DNA of 8,166 nucleotides, taken from the NCBI GenBank assembly GCA_030636485.1, contig DAOVWV010000051.1:1-8166 (forward strand). Reading direction: 5' to 3'. Both the position numbers and the translations under genes were made by a program. The notes under the pieces are model-generated. The model searched no databases and was not told the DNA's origin. It saw nothing but the letters and a program-made list of their open reading frames with translations. Source of the DNA: Methyloprofundus sp. (lineage in GTDB: Bacteria; Pseudomonadota; Gammaproteobacteria; Methylococcales; Methylomonadaceae). Shown here in pieces: positions 1-6,910 of this stretch. Every line of letters starts with the position of its first letter. Position 1 is the stretch's first letter.

Positions 1-44
1 AAAAAACTAGTTAAGTAACCGATAAAATGGGACACCACCCTACA

Positions 45-98
45 CGTTCTCGTTCCCACGCGCAGCAAAGGAATGCATGGGTCGACGCTCTGCGTCGC
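45..98. repeat. Dispersed palindromic repeat (GTTCCCACGC type)
   Basis: This non-coding stretch begins with TTCTCGTTCCCACGC, continues through GGAATGCATGGG, and contains the hairpin CGACGC-TCT-GCGTCG at 83-97. From memory, this combination (CGTTCCCACGC, then GGAATGCAT, then GACGCTCTGCGTC) is a short interspersed repeat in many sulfur-oxidising and methanotrophic gammaproteobacteria. A related fragment, CTCATTCCCACGCTCCGC, occurs at 6918-6935 in this window. The element lies downstream of the hydrolase gene's 3' end. Function is unknown; it could form a transcript-end structure, but no T-run follows the hairpin. Confidence 0.45.
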
Positions 99-157
99 GA
101 AACACAGAGCATTGGAAAGAAATTGCGTGCTGTTTGTCCCGCGTTAAATGGGTAGCC

Positions 158-173
158 CAAAAACATGTTTTTG
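158..173. repeat. Perfect 16-bp palindrome
   Basis: CAAAAACATGTTTTTG is a perfect palindrome lying 35 bp beyond the stop codon of the minus-strand hydrolase. It could contribute to 3'-end formation of that transcript, since its A- and T-runs give a weak stem. It has no GC-rich core and no separate T-tract, so calling it a terminator would be an over-reading. A protein-binding site is equally possible. Confidence 0.35.
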
Positions 174-207
174 TACTCCTGCATAGCGCATTGAATCTTC
201 TTAACGG

Positions 208-978
208 TTAAACACTAAACAATCGCCTGAAATTTTCATTGGACTGCTGTGAAACAGTCTCCAAATCCGTCTCCCGCAAATCAGCGATATATTGTGCAAC
301 ATGTTTGACATACATGGGATAATTCGATTTACCACGAAAAGGAGTCGGCGCTAGATAAGGCGAATCGGTTTCGATTAAATAGCGATCAGCCGGGATTTTT
401 TGAGCCACATCTTGAATGGCTTTGGCATTTTTAAACGTGACAATACCCGAAAAGGAAATATAGAAATTCAAATCCATTGCCTGCTGTGCAAATTCCCAAT
501 CTTCAGTGAAGCAATGGATCACCCCGCCCACCTGATCAGCCCCCTGCTCTTTTAAGATACGTAAAGTATCTGCGCCTGCTTCACGGTTATGGATAATCAA
601 GGGTTTTTTAGTCGCTTTAGACGCGGCTATATGATTAATAAAGCGCTGATGCTGCCAAGCTAAATCCCCTTCACTACGAAAATAGTCCAGACCTGTTTCA
701 CCAATGGCAACCACTCGCTCATTATCCGCCAAAGCGATTAACTCATCTGCACTAGGGTCTTGCCCTTCATGAACATTTGGATGCACACCCACAGATAAGG
801 AAATATTTGGGTAAGGTGCCACTAAATCGCACATCGCGGGATAGGCTTCCAGATCAATACTGATACATAGCATATGTTCAATCTGGTTTTTATCAGCCTC
901 CTGCATAAAACAGGAAAAATCATTTTGGTACGGTGTTAAATCAAGTTTATCAAGATGACAATGAGAGTCTATTAGCAT
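208..978 (-). CDS. ycfH: TatD-family metal-dependent hydrolase (YcfH-like)
   Basis: This is a TIM-barrel, divalent-metal-dependent hydrolase of the TatD family. Family members are known or proposed as cytoplasmic deoxyribonucleases; the physiological role of the YcfH branch is not settled. With the start at 978 it has 256 residues, close to the family length of about 260. Visible metal-site motifs, in this numbering, are the N-terminal H6-C-H8, E94 in GETGLDY, H130 in IIHNRE, H155 in IHCFTE and D205 in ETDSPYLAP. The stretch FYISFSGIVTF is characteristic of YcfH rather than TatD proper. The reading frame opens further upstream at 1011, adding MHYPKFLRHKN. I chose 978 because family members start MLIDSHCHLD and because a minus-strand TATAAT at 1015-1010 overlaps the upstream ATG, so a transcript from it would begin inside the extension. 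No strong Shine-Dalgarno is visible at either start. The gene diverges from the membrane-protein gene that follows. No catalytic residue appears missing. Confidence 0.95.
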   Translation of the reverse strand: MLIDSHCHLDKLDLTPYQNDFSCFMQEADKNQIEHMLCISIDLEAYPAMCDLVAPYPNISLSVGVHPNVHEGQDPSADELIALADNERVVAIGETGLDYFRSEGDLAWQHQRFINHIAASKATKKPLIIHNREAGADTLRILKEQGADQVGGVIHCFTEDWEFAQQAMDLNFYISFSGIVTFKNAKAIQDVAQKIPADRYLIETDSPYLAPTPFRGKSNYPMYVKHVAQYIADLRETDLETVSQQSNENFRRLFSV

Positions 979-1009
979 ATTTTTGTGTCGTAAAAACTTA
1001 GGATAGTGC

Positions 1010-1015
1010 ATTATA
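1010..1015 (-). promoter_or_regulatory. Probable -10 box for the YcfH-like gene
   Basis: The minus strand reads TATAAT here, a perfect sigma-70 -10 hexamer. Transcription would start near 1003, giving a leader of about 25 nt to the ATG at 978. No convincing -35 hexamer is seen at 16-19 bp spacing; the surroundings are AT-rich. The box overlaps the alternative ATG at 1011. Confidence 0.4.
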
Positions 1016-1065
1016 ACTTTTTATAAATAAAATGCACTCCCCCAGCTTTCTCTGTTAATAGCGCC

Positions 1066-1071
1066 TATAAT
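1066..1071 (+). promoter_or_regulatory. Probable -10 box for the membrane protein gene
   Basis: TATAAT is a perfect -10 hexamer. Initiation would fall near 1078, only about 5 nt before the ATG at 1083 but about 32 nt before the ATG at 1110, which supports the later start. The -35 region (CAGCTT at 17-bp spacing) is poor. Together with the minus-strand box at 1010-1015 it forms a compact divergent promoter region. Confidence 0.4.
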
Positions 1072-1109
1072 GAAAAAGACGAATGTGCATACAAGCGAAG
1101 TTAGACACC

Positions 1110-2843
1110 ATGAAATATATTTATAAACTATCGGTCTTCATCTTATTTTTAAGTTTGCTGACTATTCCGGGGTTTACTTATCTATTATCAACCACTCAAA
1201 ACCTGACTGATGGGCAGTGGCTGATTTATGCAAGCAGTTTTTTGGGGTTTGCAAGTGCCCTGTTTATCGTATTTTTCAAACAACAAAGCAGTGAAAAGCT
1301 CCACTTAGAATACCTGCAATGCAAAATACAGGAACACACTGAAGCTTTGCAACGTCAGGAAAATGAGTTCCAGGAAAAACTGCATGATTTAGTGCAAAAA
1401 GAAGATGAACTAAAACAAAAAATATTACATTATCAGCAATATGTCGAATTCCCTGATGATGAATCCTGGCAAGCGGATACCACAAGAGATTATTTTGATG
1501 AAGAAGTGGCACAACTATTACATGATACAGCGAAAATAATTTTTGATAAGATCATCAGTAAACAATATATTCAGAACGAGCTTATCAGTCATGAATTAAT
1601 TGTAAAGGATATCGTCAATTTGATAGAGTCTGTCGCGCGGCTTCATCATCCTGAATCACAAAATCCTATCTTGGAAACCAGTATAGAAAACCTATTCCGC
1701 TCACTCAATCGCCTCTCCCTACAATTGTTGGTGTTAGTGGACAGCTTCCCCGTTAATATCAAAGAATATAATCTACGTAAAACCTATCTGTATATTCAAA
1801 AATCGACCCAGACCTTTGCTTATTATAAAAAAGCCGAGCCCTTCTTAAGTTTTGCAACACCGGCTCTGCGTGTCGGCTTAGTGGTCGCGAATCCGGTACT
1901 AGGGCTGGCACAATCAGCGGCTATCGAAGCGGGTAAGCATGTGATCAAAAAAAGCTCGGAAAAATATGCCTTAAATCTATTGCACGATATTATTGCTATT
2001 ATTGGCGAACAGGCAACGACTATTTTTGGTGATGCCTCTTTGCGCTATCGTAGCAAGCACTGGATTTATGCTCTAGAACTAACTGAAATTAGCTATGACT
2101 TTAAGCCGGTTACAGCTGATGTATTGACTAAAATAATGAAAATCATCAGTGGCTTATCAATGCGTAGTGAATATGACCGTATTTTTCTCTATCATTGCAT
2201 CGCACAGGGAAAGAGTGCCAATCCGGATAATTATAGCAATAACTTTCTGAGTAGCGATGATAGACAACAGTTAGCCGACAAACTCAGTGAGTTTATGACA
2301 ACTTTTATTCATAAAGACTGCGATAAAGACACTGTAAAAAAAATCATCCATTGGCGCAAAAAAACGGAACAACGCTTAGGGGTTGATATCCCACTGACAT
2401 TAGATGAAAGTGATGCAGATTATTTACATAAAAGACTGAGTTCAGCATCACCAGAAAAGAAGATTAAACCTTTTCTGGCTCGATATATTTTATCCATCAT
2501 GCAGGATAAAGAAATCCCGCAGTTTATTTATACAGACCTCTATTTTACTGCGACATTTCCACTCTTAGACTATAAAGCCCTATGGCTAGTGGTTTCAAAC
2601 CAGCGCCTGATTCTGCTCTCCGTTGATAAAGAGCAACAAGTCAAATTAATATGGCTGCATGACATCCACCAAAAAGGCGCATTATTGGTACAGCGACTTA
2701 ACAGAGTCGTTGCAGATGATTGCAAGATCAGCGGGGGGATATGGCAGTCTGGACTACAGTCGGATGATCCCCCCGTGATTATAATAAAGGGCAGGAATAT
2801 TGCTAGTTATCAGAGTTATTTTGGGGTTTTGGAAGATTTGTAA
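1110..2843 (+). CDS. Unrecognised membrane-anchored coiled-coil protein
   Basis: I do not recognise this family. From the ATG at 1110 it has 577 residues. Two hydrophobic segments (about residues 4-26 and 38-57) form an N-terminal hairpin anchor, leaving a large soluble part that is probably cytoplasmic. Residues about 60-112 are rich in E, Q, K and L with heptad-like spacing and look like a coiled coil. The middle is mainly helical, with a Gly/Ala-rich hydrophobic stretch around 249-279 (LRVGLVVANPVLGLAQSAA) that could be a buried or membrane-associated helix. The last 95 or so residues (WLVVSNQRLILLS, then IWLHDI) recall bacterial PH/GRAM-like domains, with a strand-turn-strand followed by a 'DI' motif; this is inference. 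An upstream ATG at 1083 would add nine residues, but the TATAAT at 1066-1071 lies too close to it and the 1110 start places the anchor right at the N-terminus. CGAAG at 1096-1100 is a weak ribosome site. No nucleotide-binding or catalytic motif was seen. Confidence 0.85.
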   Translation: MKYIYKLSVFILFLSLLTIPGFTYLLSTTQNLTDGQWLIYASSFLGFASALFIVFFKQQSSEKLHLEYLQCKIQEHTEALQRQENEFQEKLHDLVQKEDELKQKILHYQQYVEFPDDESWQADTTRDYFDEEVAQLLHDTAKIIFDKIISKQYIQNELISHELIVKDIVNLIESVARLHHPESQNPILETSIENLFRSLNRLSLQLLVLVDSFPVNIKEYNLRKTYLYIQKSTQTFAYYKKAEPFLSFATPALRVGLVVANPVLGLAQSAAIEAGKHVIKKSSEKYALNLLHDIIAIIGEQATTIFGDASLRYRSKHWIYALELTEISYDFKPVTADVLTKIMKIISGLSMRSEYDRIFLYHCIAQGKSANPDNYSNNFLSSDDRQQLADKLSEFMTTFIHKDCDKDTVKKIIHWRKKTEQRLGVDIPLTLDESDADYLHKRLSSASPEKKIKPFLARYILSIMQDKEIPQFIYTDLYFTATFPLLDYKALWLVVSNQRLILLSVDKEQQVKLIWLHDIHQKGALLVQRLNRVVADDCKISGGIWQSGLQSDDPPVIIIKGRNIASYQSYFGVLEDL

Positions 2844-2968
2844 AGCCTGAATCCGAGGAAAATAGCTTGATACTATACGTCGCACAACTACTGCTGCCTG
2901 CTTATCACGCACTTTGGATCGGTTAAGTTTCCCGGCTGCGTACTCTAAAGACTATCATCCATTCAGAG

Positions 2969-2997
2969 TTGACAGAGACAATATGAAAAAATAGTGT
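2969..2997 (+). promoter_or_regulatory. Sigma-70 promoter for the HD-GYP gene
   Basis: A perfect -35 hexamer TTGACA (2969-2974) is followed after 17 bp by TAGTGT (2992-2997), which keeps the three most conserved -10 positions (T1, A2, T6). Predicted initiation near 3004 gives an unusually long leader of about 240 nt before the HD-GYP start codon. The position downstream of the membrane-protein gene suggests the HD-GYP gene is transcribed on its own. Confidence 0.5.
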
Positions 2998-3090
2998 TAT
3001 ATTTAACCATTGAGAGTGAAATTTCTTTTCGTATTAGCAAGATGCAAAAAAATATCGTATTCCAAGAATAATAACCTGAAGACTGAGCAC

Positions 3091-3239
3091 TTAGGAGCGA
3101 GAGTTCAACAATACCCAAGTCCTGGACTTTCGGGGCTGCTTAAATCCCCACTCCTTAATTCCTATAAATGCGTTTTTCAATATACCTTAAAACCCGGATA
3201 AATCTGTGATTTTTATCGCCCAAACGAGATAGCTCCTAA
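3091..3239 (+). promoter_or_regulatory. Candidate structured 5' leader of the HD-GYP mRNA
   Basis: Several complementary segments lie between the promoter and the start codon. AAGTC (3117-3121) pairs with GACTT (3125-3129). The flanking CCC (3114-3116) can extend this stem by pairing with GGG (3132-3134), but the GGGG run (3132-3135) can instead pair with CCCC (3146-3149). TTAGGAGC (3091-3098) is complementary over eight bases to GCTCCTAA (3232-3239), which ends six bases before the ATG, and AGGAG within it can also pair with CTCCT (3151-3155). These competing pairings resemble an RNA switch. The conserved bases of the known c-di-GMP-I (GEMM) riboswitch were not found. Function is inference only. 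Confidence 0.3.
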
Positions 3240-3245
3240 TTAAGT

Positions 3246-4520
3246 ATGAAAAATAAAATTAAAAGTAACTTAAGTACTCACGTACATTTAATTGAGATGA
3301 ATGTTAATCAACTACAGCTGGGTATGTATGTCTCAAAGCTTGATCGTCCTTGGCTGGAAACAAATTTTCCGTTTCAGGGGTTTGCACTGACTAGCCCTAC
3401 GGATATTGAAGAAGTGCAAAGGCAATGTGATTACGTTTATATTGATGTAGAAAAACAGCTACAGCTCAAATTTTCTGACAATAACACAAGCAGTACAACT
3501 TACCCAAAAAACTGGATAGAAAATAGTACACCTCCCCCAAAAAAAACCAGTTTTATAGAAGAAATTTCCGATGCTGAATCCGTCTATCACGACACCAGTG
3601 ATTTAGTAAAAAGCTTTATGGAAGATGTGACAATAGGCAAAGCCATTAATGTTGAAATTGCTAAAAAGGCTGTTTCCAAATGCGTTCATAGTATTCTCAA
3701 CTCTCCAGATGCTTTAATGTGGCTCACACAATTAAAAAGTAGGGATGAATACACATCTCAGCACAGCATGAATGTCTGTGTTTTTTCCATTGCCCTGGGC
3801 AGGCAGCTCAACCTGCCCGAACCAGAACTAAAAAACATTGGATTATGTGGGATGATGCATGATATGGGCAAACTAAAAATCCCTCTGGAAATACTCAATA
3901 AGCCAGGACGTTTTGATGCAGCTGAGCTTGCAATCATGCAATCTCACCCTACTCTGGGTCTACAATTACTGGTATCAGACAAAGCCACACCTCACTGTGT
4001 CTTAAATGCAGTTTATGGACATCATGAACGCATGGATGGCAAAGGTTACCCACGAGGCTTATTTGCAAATGAAATTCACCTATATACCCGAATAGTGACG
4101 ATTGCTGATATGTATGATGCCATTTCCAGCGACCGTGTCTATAAAAAAGGCAAAACTCACCTGGAGTCTATACATATCTTGACCGAGATGAGTGGTACAC
4201 AACTTGATTCAAGTCTGGTGAGAAAATTTATTGAAAGTTTAGGTATCTATCCACCTGGAAATATTGTTGAAATGAGCACTGGAGAAGTAGCCGTTATCAT
4301 TGAAACGAATCAAACCAGAAGATTAAGACCCAAAATCACTCTGTTACTCAGTAACAGAAAAAGAATTGTCAAACCCCGTTTAATTGATTTGACAAAAATA
4401 GACCGAGACTCAAAAGGCAATGATTATGTGATTAAGCGTATGGTGAGAGCTGAAGAGCATAATATTAATATAAAACAGCTATATAAGATGGGGATTTTAA
4501 AAAACATCAAGACCCGCTAG
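3246..4520 (+). CDS. HD-GYP domain cyclic-di-GMP phosphodiesterase
   Basis: This 424-residue cytoplasmic protein is predicted to hydrolyse cyclic di-GMP, lowering the second messenger that promotes biofilm over motility. Residues about 17-70 form the N-terminal DUF3391-type domain (LQLGMYVSKLDRPWLETNF, then FQGF). Residues about 150-335 are the HD-GYP domain: H173, the H205-D206 pair in MMHDMGK, H234 in QSHPTLG, H259-H260-E261, then DGKGYP (264-269) and D288 in IADMYDA. All expected metal-binding residues and the GYP motif are present, so the enzyme should be active. The last 85 residues are a basic C-terminal extension seen in this subfamily. There are no membrane segments and no receiver or sensor domain beyond DUF3391. 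Start choice: the ATG at 3246 lacks a clear Shine-Dalgarno and is preceded by CTCCT, which cannot act as one; an internal ATG at 3297, just before NVNQLQLGMYV, is the alternative. The gene follows a TTGACA promoter and a long leader. Confidence 0.95.
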   Translation: MKNKIKSNLSTHVHLIEMNVNQLQLGMYVSKLDRPWLETNFPFQGFALTSPTDIEEVQRQCDYVYIDVEKQLQLKFSDNNTSSTTYPKNWIENSTPPPKKTSFIEEISDAESVYHDTSDLVKSFMEDVTIGKAINVEIAKKAVSKCVHSILNSPDALMWLTQLKSRDEYTSQHSMNVCVFSIALGRQLNLPEPELKNIGLCGMMHDMGKLKIPLEILNKPGRFDAAELAIMQSHPTLGLQLLVSDKATPHCVLNAVYGHHERMDGKGYPRGLFANEIHLYTRIVTIADMYDAISSDRVYKKGKTHLESIHILTEMSGTQLDSSLVRKFIESLGIYPPGNIVEMSTGEVAVIIETNQTRRLRPKITLLLSNRKRIVKPRLIDLTKIDRDSKGNDYVIKRMVRAEEHNINIKQLYKMGILKNIKTR

Positions 4521-4712
4521 ATGTCAGCTATTATTAAACCCCCGTTCCTTAGCTCAATTCATATTTCTTGATTTTATAGCCTAAGTAAAAGCTTTGATGA
4601 TTAGTTTTGATTCATGTTTGAATCGCCACCAGATGAGCGTATTCTTTGGCAATATCGCCTTAAAATTCACTATTTTAGCTGGTAGAATTTGGAAGGACAT
4701 TATTTTCTTTGT

Positions 4713-4727
4713 GTAACAGCATGTTAC
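4713..4727. repeat. Short inverted repeat GTAACA-gca-TGTTAC
   Basis: Six-base arms surround a three-base centre, five bases upstream of the CRISPR-like palindrome at 4733-4764. The segment could be an operator-like site or part of a leader. There is no T-run, so it is not a good terminator. Confidence 0.35.
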
Positions 4728-4732
4728 GATAA

Positions 4733-4764
4733 GAGTTCATCCCCACATACGTGGGGATGAACCG
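4733..4764 (+). repeat. Solitary CRISPR-like (type I-E) palindromic repeat
   Basis: GTTCATCCCCAC (4735-4746) and GTGGGGATGAAC (4751-4762) are perfect 12-base inverted arms around ATAC, followed by CG. The right part, from CCCC at 4741 to the terminal GATGAACCG, matches the usual type I-E repeat layout (CCCCAC, short loop, GTGGGGATGAACCG). The left edge begins GAGTTC as in the E. coli repeat but carries two extra bases (AT), which make the arms fully symmetric. Only one copy exists here, with no spacers and no cas genes. It sits between convergent genes, so a bidirectional 3'-end hairpin is an alternative, although no T-tract follows on either strand. Confidence 0.5.
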
Positions 4765-4790
4765 TAGTCGCCTAACCCAGTTATTAACCG

Positions 4791-6056
4791 TTATTTTACT
4801 TCAAGTACATTCAGACGGCCGAAGGTGTTGGTGTTAGCGCTAGAAGGTACGGGATCATCATTTATATCCGGTGTATCATTATCTATCGTGTAATCACCAC
4901 AAGTCTTACCATCCGCGACTGTTCCATTCTTAAGAGTAATAGACCTTCCATTGAGTAAGTAATCACCACCGTGCGCACCAGGCGCATGACCGACATAAAT
5001 GCTATCATCATTAGGCGCTATGCGTAAATAATTATCACTTCCCCCCGAAACATGGCAAAGATCCGGTTTATATCCACTTTCACAAGAACCACCATCATGC
5101 CTTTCGCAGTACACATTGGCTATCCCTTCAATATCAGCTTTCCAGTTATTGACCGGTTTATTGGTTGTTGTTAGCAAATACAAATCTTTATCTGATGGTG
5201 CAATATCACCTTCAGCAGAATTTTTAGGAATAGTGACACCAGAGGTTAAAGGAATCACGTTACCATGAGTGTCAAAATTAATCTCAAAGAACATACCATA
5301 AGAGCCATCTAGCTGCATATTTACACTAGTACCGGCACCATAAAGCACGCCATTGGTAAAGACCAGGCCTTCCACCTTATAATAAGGCAAATTACCCAGG
5401 AAGTTAATCTCCATACGATTAAAGTCATTGCCTAAATAAATGGCAAACAATTGCGAACGATTGTATGACTTGTCGTACCTGACATTAGTCGCATAAAGTA
5501 TTTGTGTAGCGGCATCATATGCCAAACCTTCTACTTTTCTTAAGAGGCGATTACCACGTTCATCTCTACCGACATATTTTTTCTCAATGGTATTCAGCTT
5601 ACCATCCATTTTATACAAAATATCAGTGCGGTTATCTGTAAAATAAAAATAGCCATCAATGAGTTCGACCGCATCAATATCATCAATCCCCTTTAAACTG
5701 TGTTTCAAAACCCAGTTGGCATCAAATTCATGTTCCATCGTTTCTGGGTTAAAACTATAATCAATGGTTATCCGGTACAAGTCAGCATGCCTGTCACTGC
5801 TTGAACTACCATAAGATTGAAAGGAATAATACGCATTACCTTCCCACCAGGTTAAATTTTCCATTTCATTAGGTAATCTAGTTTCGGAAACAACACCGTC
5901 AACATCATTCGTTAAGTCATAGAAAAAGAGCCTATCCGAATCATCATCGATTCCGTAGATTAATGATAATGGTGACTCTGAACTGTTAGCAGAAAAACTG
6001 AACAATGTTGATGCTGCTATCACCGACATCAGCATTTTTTTGTTAAAAATTTTCAT
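4791..6056 (-). CDS. Secreted beta-propeller-like protein, function unknown
   Basis: This 421-residue protein has a typical signal peptide (basic MKIFNKK, hydrophobic core, likely cleavage near residue 24 after FSFSA), so it is probably exported to the periplasm or cell surface. The body shows recurring blade-like motifs ending in aromatic beta-strands: MENLTWWEGNAYYSF (65-79), DAVELIDGYFYFTDN (128-142), KVEGLAYD...ILYATN (174-191), KVEGLVFTNGVLYGAG (227-242) and AEGDIAPSDKDLYLLT (281-296). This suggests a six- or seven-bladed propeller. The C-terminal part has four cysteines (317, 325, 334, 386) and a C334-H335...H357...H362-G-G-D365 arrangement. This recalls, from memory, the 'CH.PPGN...H..HGD' module of other secreted bacterial proteins. 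A D/N-rich segment (391-402) could bind calcium. AGGAG (minus strand, 6068-6064) lies 7 nt before the ATG and supports the start. It is convergent with the HD-GYP gene; no sorting signal or enzyme motif was identified. Confidence 0.85.
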   Translation of the reverse strand: MKIFNKKMLMSVIAASTLFSFSANSSESPLSLIYGIDDDSDRLFFYDLTNDVDGVVSETRLPNEMENLTWWEGNAYYSFQSYGSSSSDRHADLYRITIDYSFNPETMEHEFDANWVLKHSLKGIDDIDAVELIDGYFYFTDNRTDILYKMDGKLNTIEKKYVGRDERGNRLLRKVEGLAYDAATQILYATNVRYDKSYNRSQLFAIYLGNDFNRMEINFLGNLPYYKVEGLVFTNGVLYGAGTSVNMQLDGSYGMFFEINFDTHGNVIPLTSGVTIPKNSAEGDIAPSDKDLYLLTTTNKPVNNWKADIEGIANVYCERHDGGSCESGYKPDLCHVSGGSDNYLRIAPNDDSIYVGHAPGAHGGDYLLNGRSITLKNGTVADGKTCGDYTIDNDTPDINDDPVPSSANTNTFGRLNVLEVK

Positions 6057-6383
6057 TAAAACTCTCCTGAAATAAATTTGACATTAGCTAGGTTTATATA
6101 TTTTTTTAAAAATGTTCTTAATTTCAATCCATTGCCTACTGCCAACCTAAATAATATTTTTATGTTAGTTTAAATTTATTAAATAAAAATATTTCGACCA
6201 CTAATATAGACGAAGGTGAGGTTTTTATAATTATGATAAAAATTAATTTTTTAACAAAATTAAATAGTTCCGTTGCGAACAATCATATATTTTTTCAAAA
6301 TTAAAAACGTTAACTTGCTCTCAAAAACAGTATTTCAATATTTTTAGATAATTTTTGTACCTATAGATAGATAAATTTATTAA

Positions 6384-6640
6384 TGAGCAATAGCTCTCAT
6401 TTTTGTCATTAAAAATGCAGGTTTCATCTCAAAAATAATAATTATTCTTTATCTATTTATTTATCAGAACTGATTAATATCATTATTTTGAGTAACTGCT
6501 CACAATTTTTTAACTAAAAATGTAGACTTTATCTCAAATAAAATTAATTATTTTTTCAGGCATTTATTTAACATGCCTAAGGAAAATAGTTATTTATGCG
6601 TAACAGCTCTCAGTTTTTGATTGTTTAGTAAAAATTTATA
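6384..6640. repeat. Degenerate ~105-bp AT-rich tandem repeat
   Basis: Copies start at 6384 (TGAGCAATAGCTCTCA), 6489 (TGAGTAACTGCTCACA) and 6597 (TGCGTAACAGCTCTCA). The first two stay alignable through TAAAAATG, then a TTTCATCTCAAA/TTTATCTCAAA segment and TAATTATT, about 60 bases in all. The third is partial and diverges after about 45 bases. A more remote match to the core, GTTAACTTGCTCTCA, occurs at 6309-6323. The spacings are 105 and 108 bp. The TGAG...CTCA core is itself an imperfect inverted repeat. The array lies 330-580 bp upstream of the secreted-protein start. Confidence 0.5.
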
Positions 6641-6745
6641 AGCAAAGTCTATACCTCTCGCGGTCACGGATGCGGGCAAAAAATACGCTGTTTGTCCCCA
6701 GAGAATCGAAGAAAAATAGATACTTAGGAACGCGTACAGTAACGT

Positions 6746-6760
6746 CTCATTATTAATGAG
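6746..6760. repeat. Palindrome CTCATTA-T-TAATGAG
   Basis: Seven-base perfect arms surround a single central base. It is AT-rich and sits in the gene-free region between the secreted-protein gene and the rhodanese gene. It could be an operator-type site, but no gene starts close to it. Confidence 0.3.
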
Positions 6761-6784
6761 GTAAATAATATTGCACTGCTCGTC

Positions 6785-6809
6785 ATCCCCGCATGCTGTT
6801 AGCGGGGAT
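6785..6809. repeat. CGTCATCCCCGC-type hairpin repeat
   Basis: ATCCCCGC (6785-6792) and GCGGGGAT (6802-6809) form a perfect eight-base stem around a nine-base loop, preceded by CGTC. It has the layout of the widespread CGTCATTCCCGC...GCGGGAATC interspersed repeats known in many beta- and gammaproteobacteria. Only one copy is seen in this window, so its repetitive nature is inferred from memory of other genomes. Confidence 0.45.
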
Positions 6810-6910
6810 CTACTATTAACACAGTGATTTCTGCTAACGCTTGTACTCACGCTTAACTGGATAGCATGCAGAAATAACGGATTCTTCATGGCTCAAATGC
6901 CAGTGGATAA

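Larger units (their letters stand above)
2844..3245. other. 402-bp intergenic region before the HD-GYP gene
   Basis: No credible gene is present. A 63-codon frame at 3010-3201 opens with TTG, has no ribosome site and resembles nothing known. Positions 2844-2968 hold no recognisable terminator for the upstream gene; only a weak ACTCT/AGAGT pairing (2942-2946 with 2965-2969) is visible. The rest holds a consensus-like promoter and a long leader, listed separately. Confidence 0.6.

Noticed and set aside
1276..1512. 78-codon minus-strand frame
   Set aside because: It lies wholly inside the membrane-protein gene, antisense to its coiled-coil region, and has no family resemblance.
3010..3201. 63-codon frame in the HD-GYP leader
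   Set aside because: It opens with TTG, lacks a ribosome site, has no recognisable domain, and coincides with the putative leader RNA.
3004..3245. Known c-di-GMP-I (GEMM) riboswitch upstream of the HD-GYP gene
   Set aside because: The conserved GGCAAACC-like and GACGCAAAGCC-like segments and the receptor region are absent as far as can be read by eye.
4521..4730. Remnant of a cas gene or transposase next to the CRISPR-like repeat
   Set aside because: Translating the minus strand gives only short fragments with stops and no recognisable motif; a small GATTCA/TGAATC hairpin at 4609-4624 is the only structure seen.
4733..4764. Rho-independent terminator between convergent genes
   Set aside because: The stem is strong, but neither strand has a T-tract after it, and the form matches a CRISPR-type repeat better.
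6590..6889. 99-codon minus-strand frame
   Set aside because: It runs through the palindromic repeats and part of the AT-rich array, has no good ribosome site, and its composition does not look like a protein.
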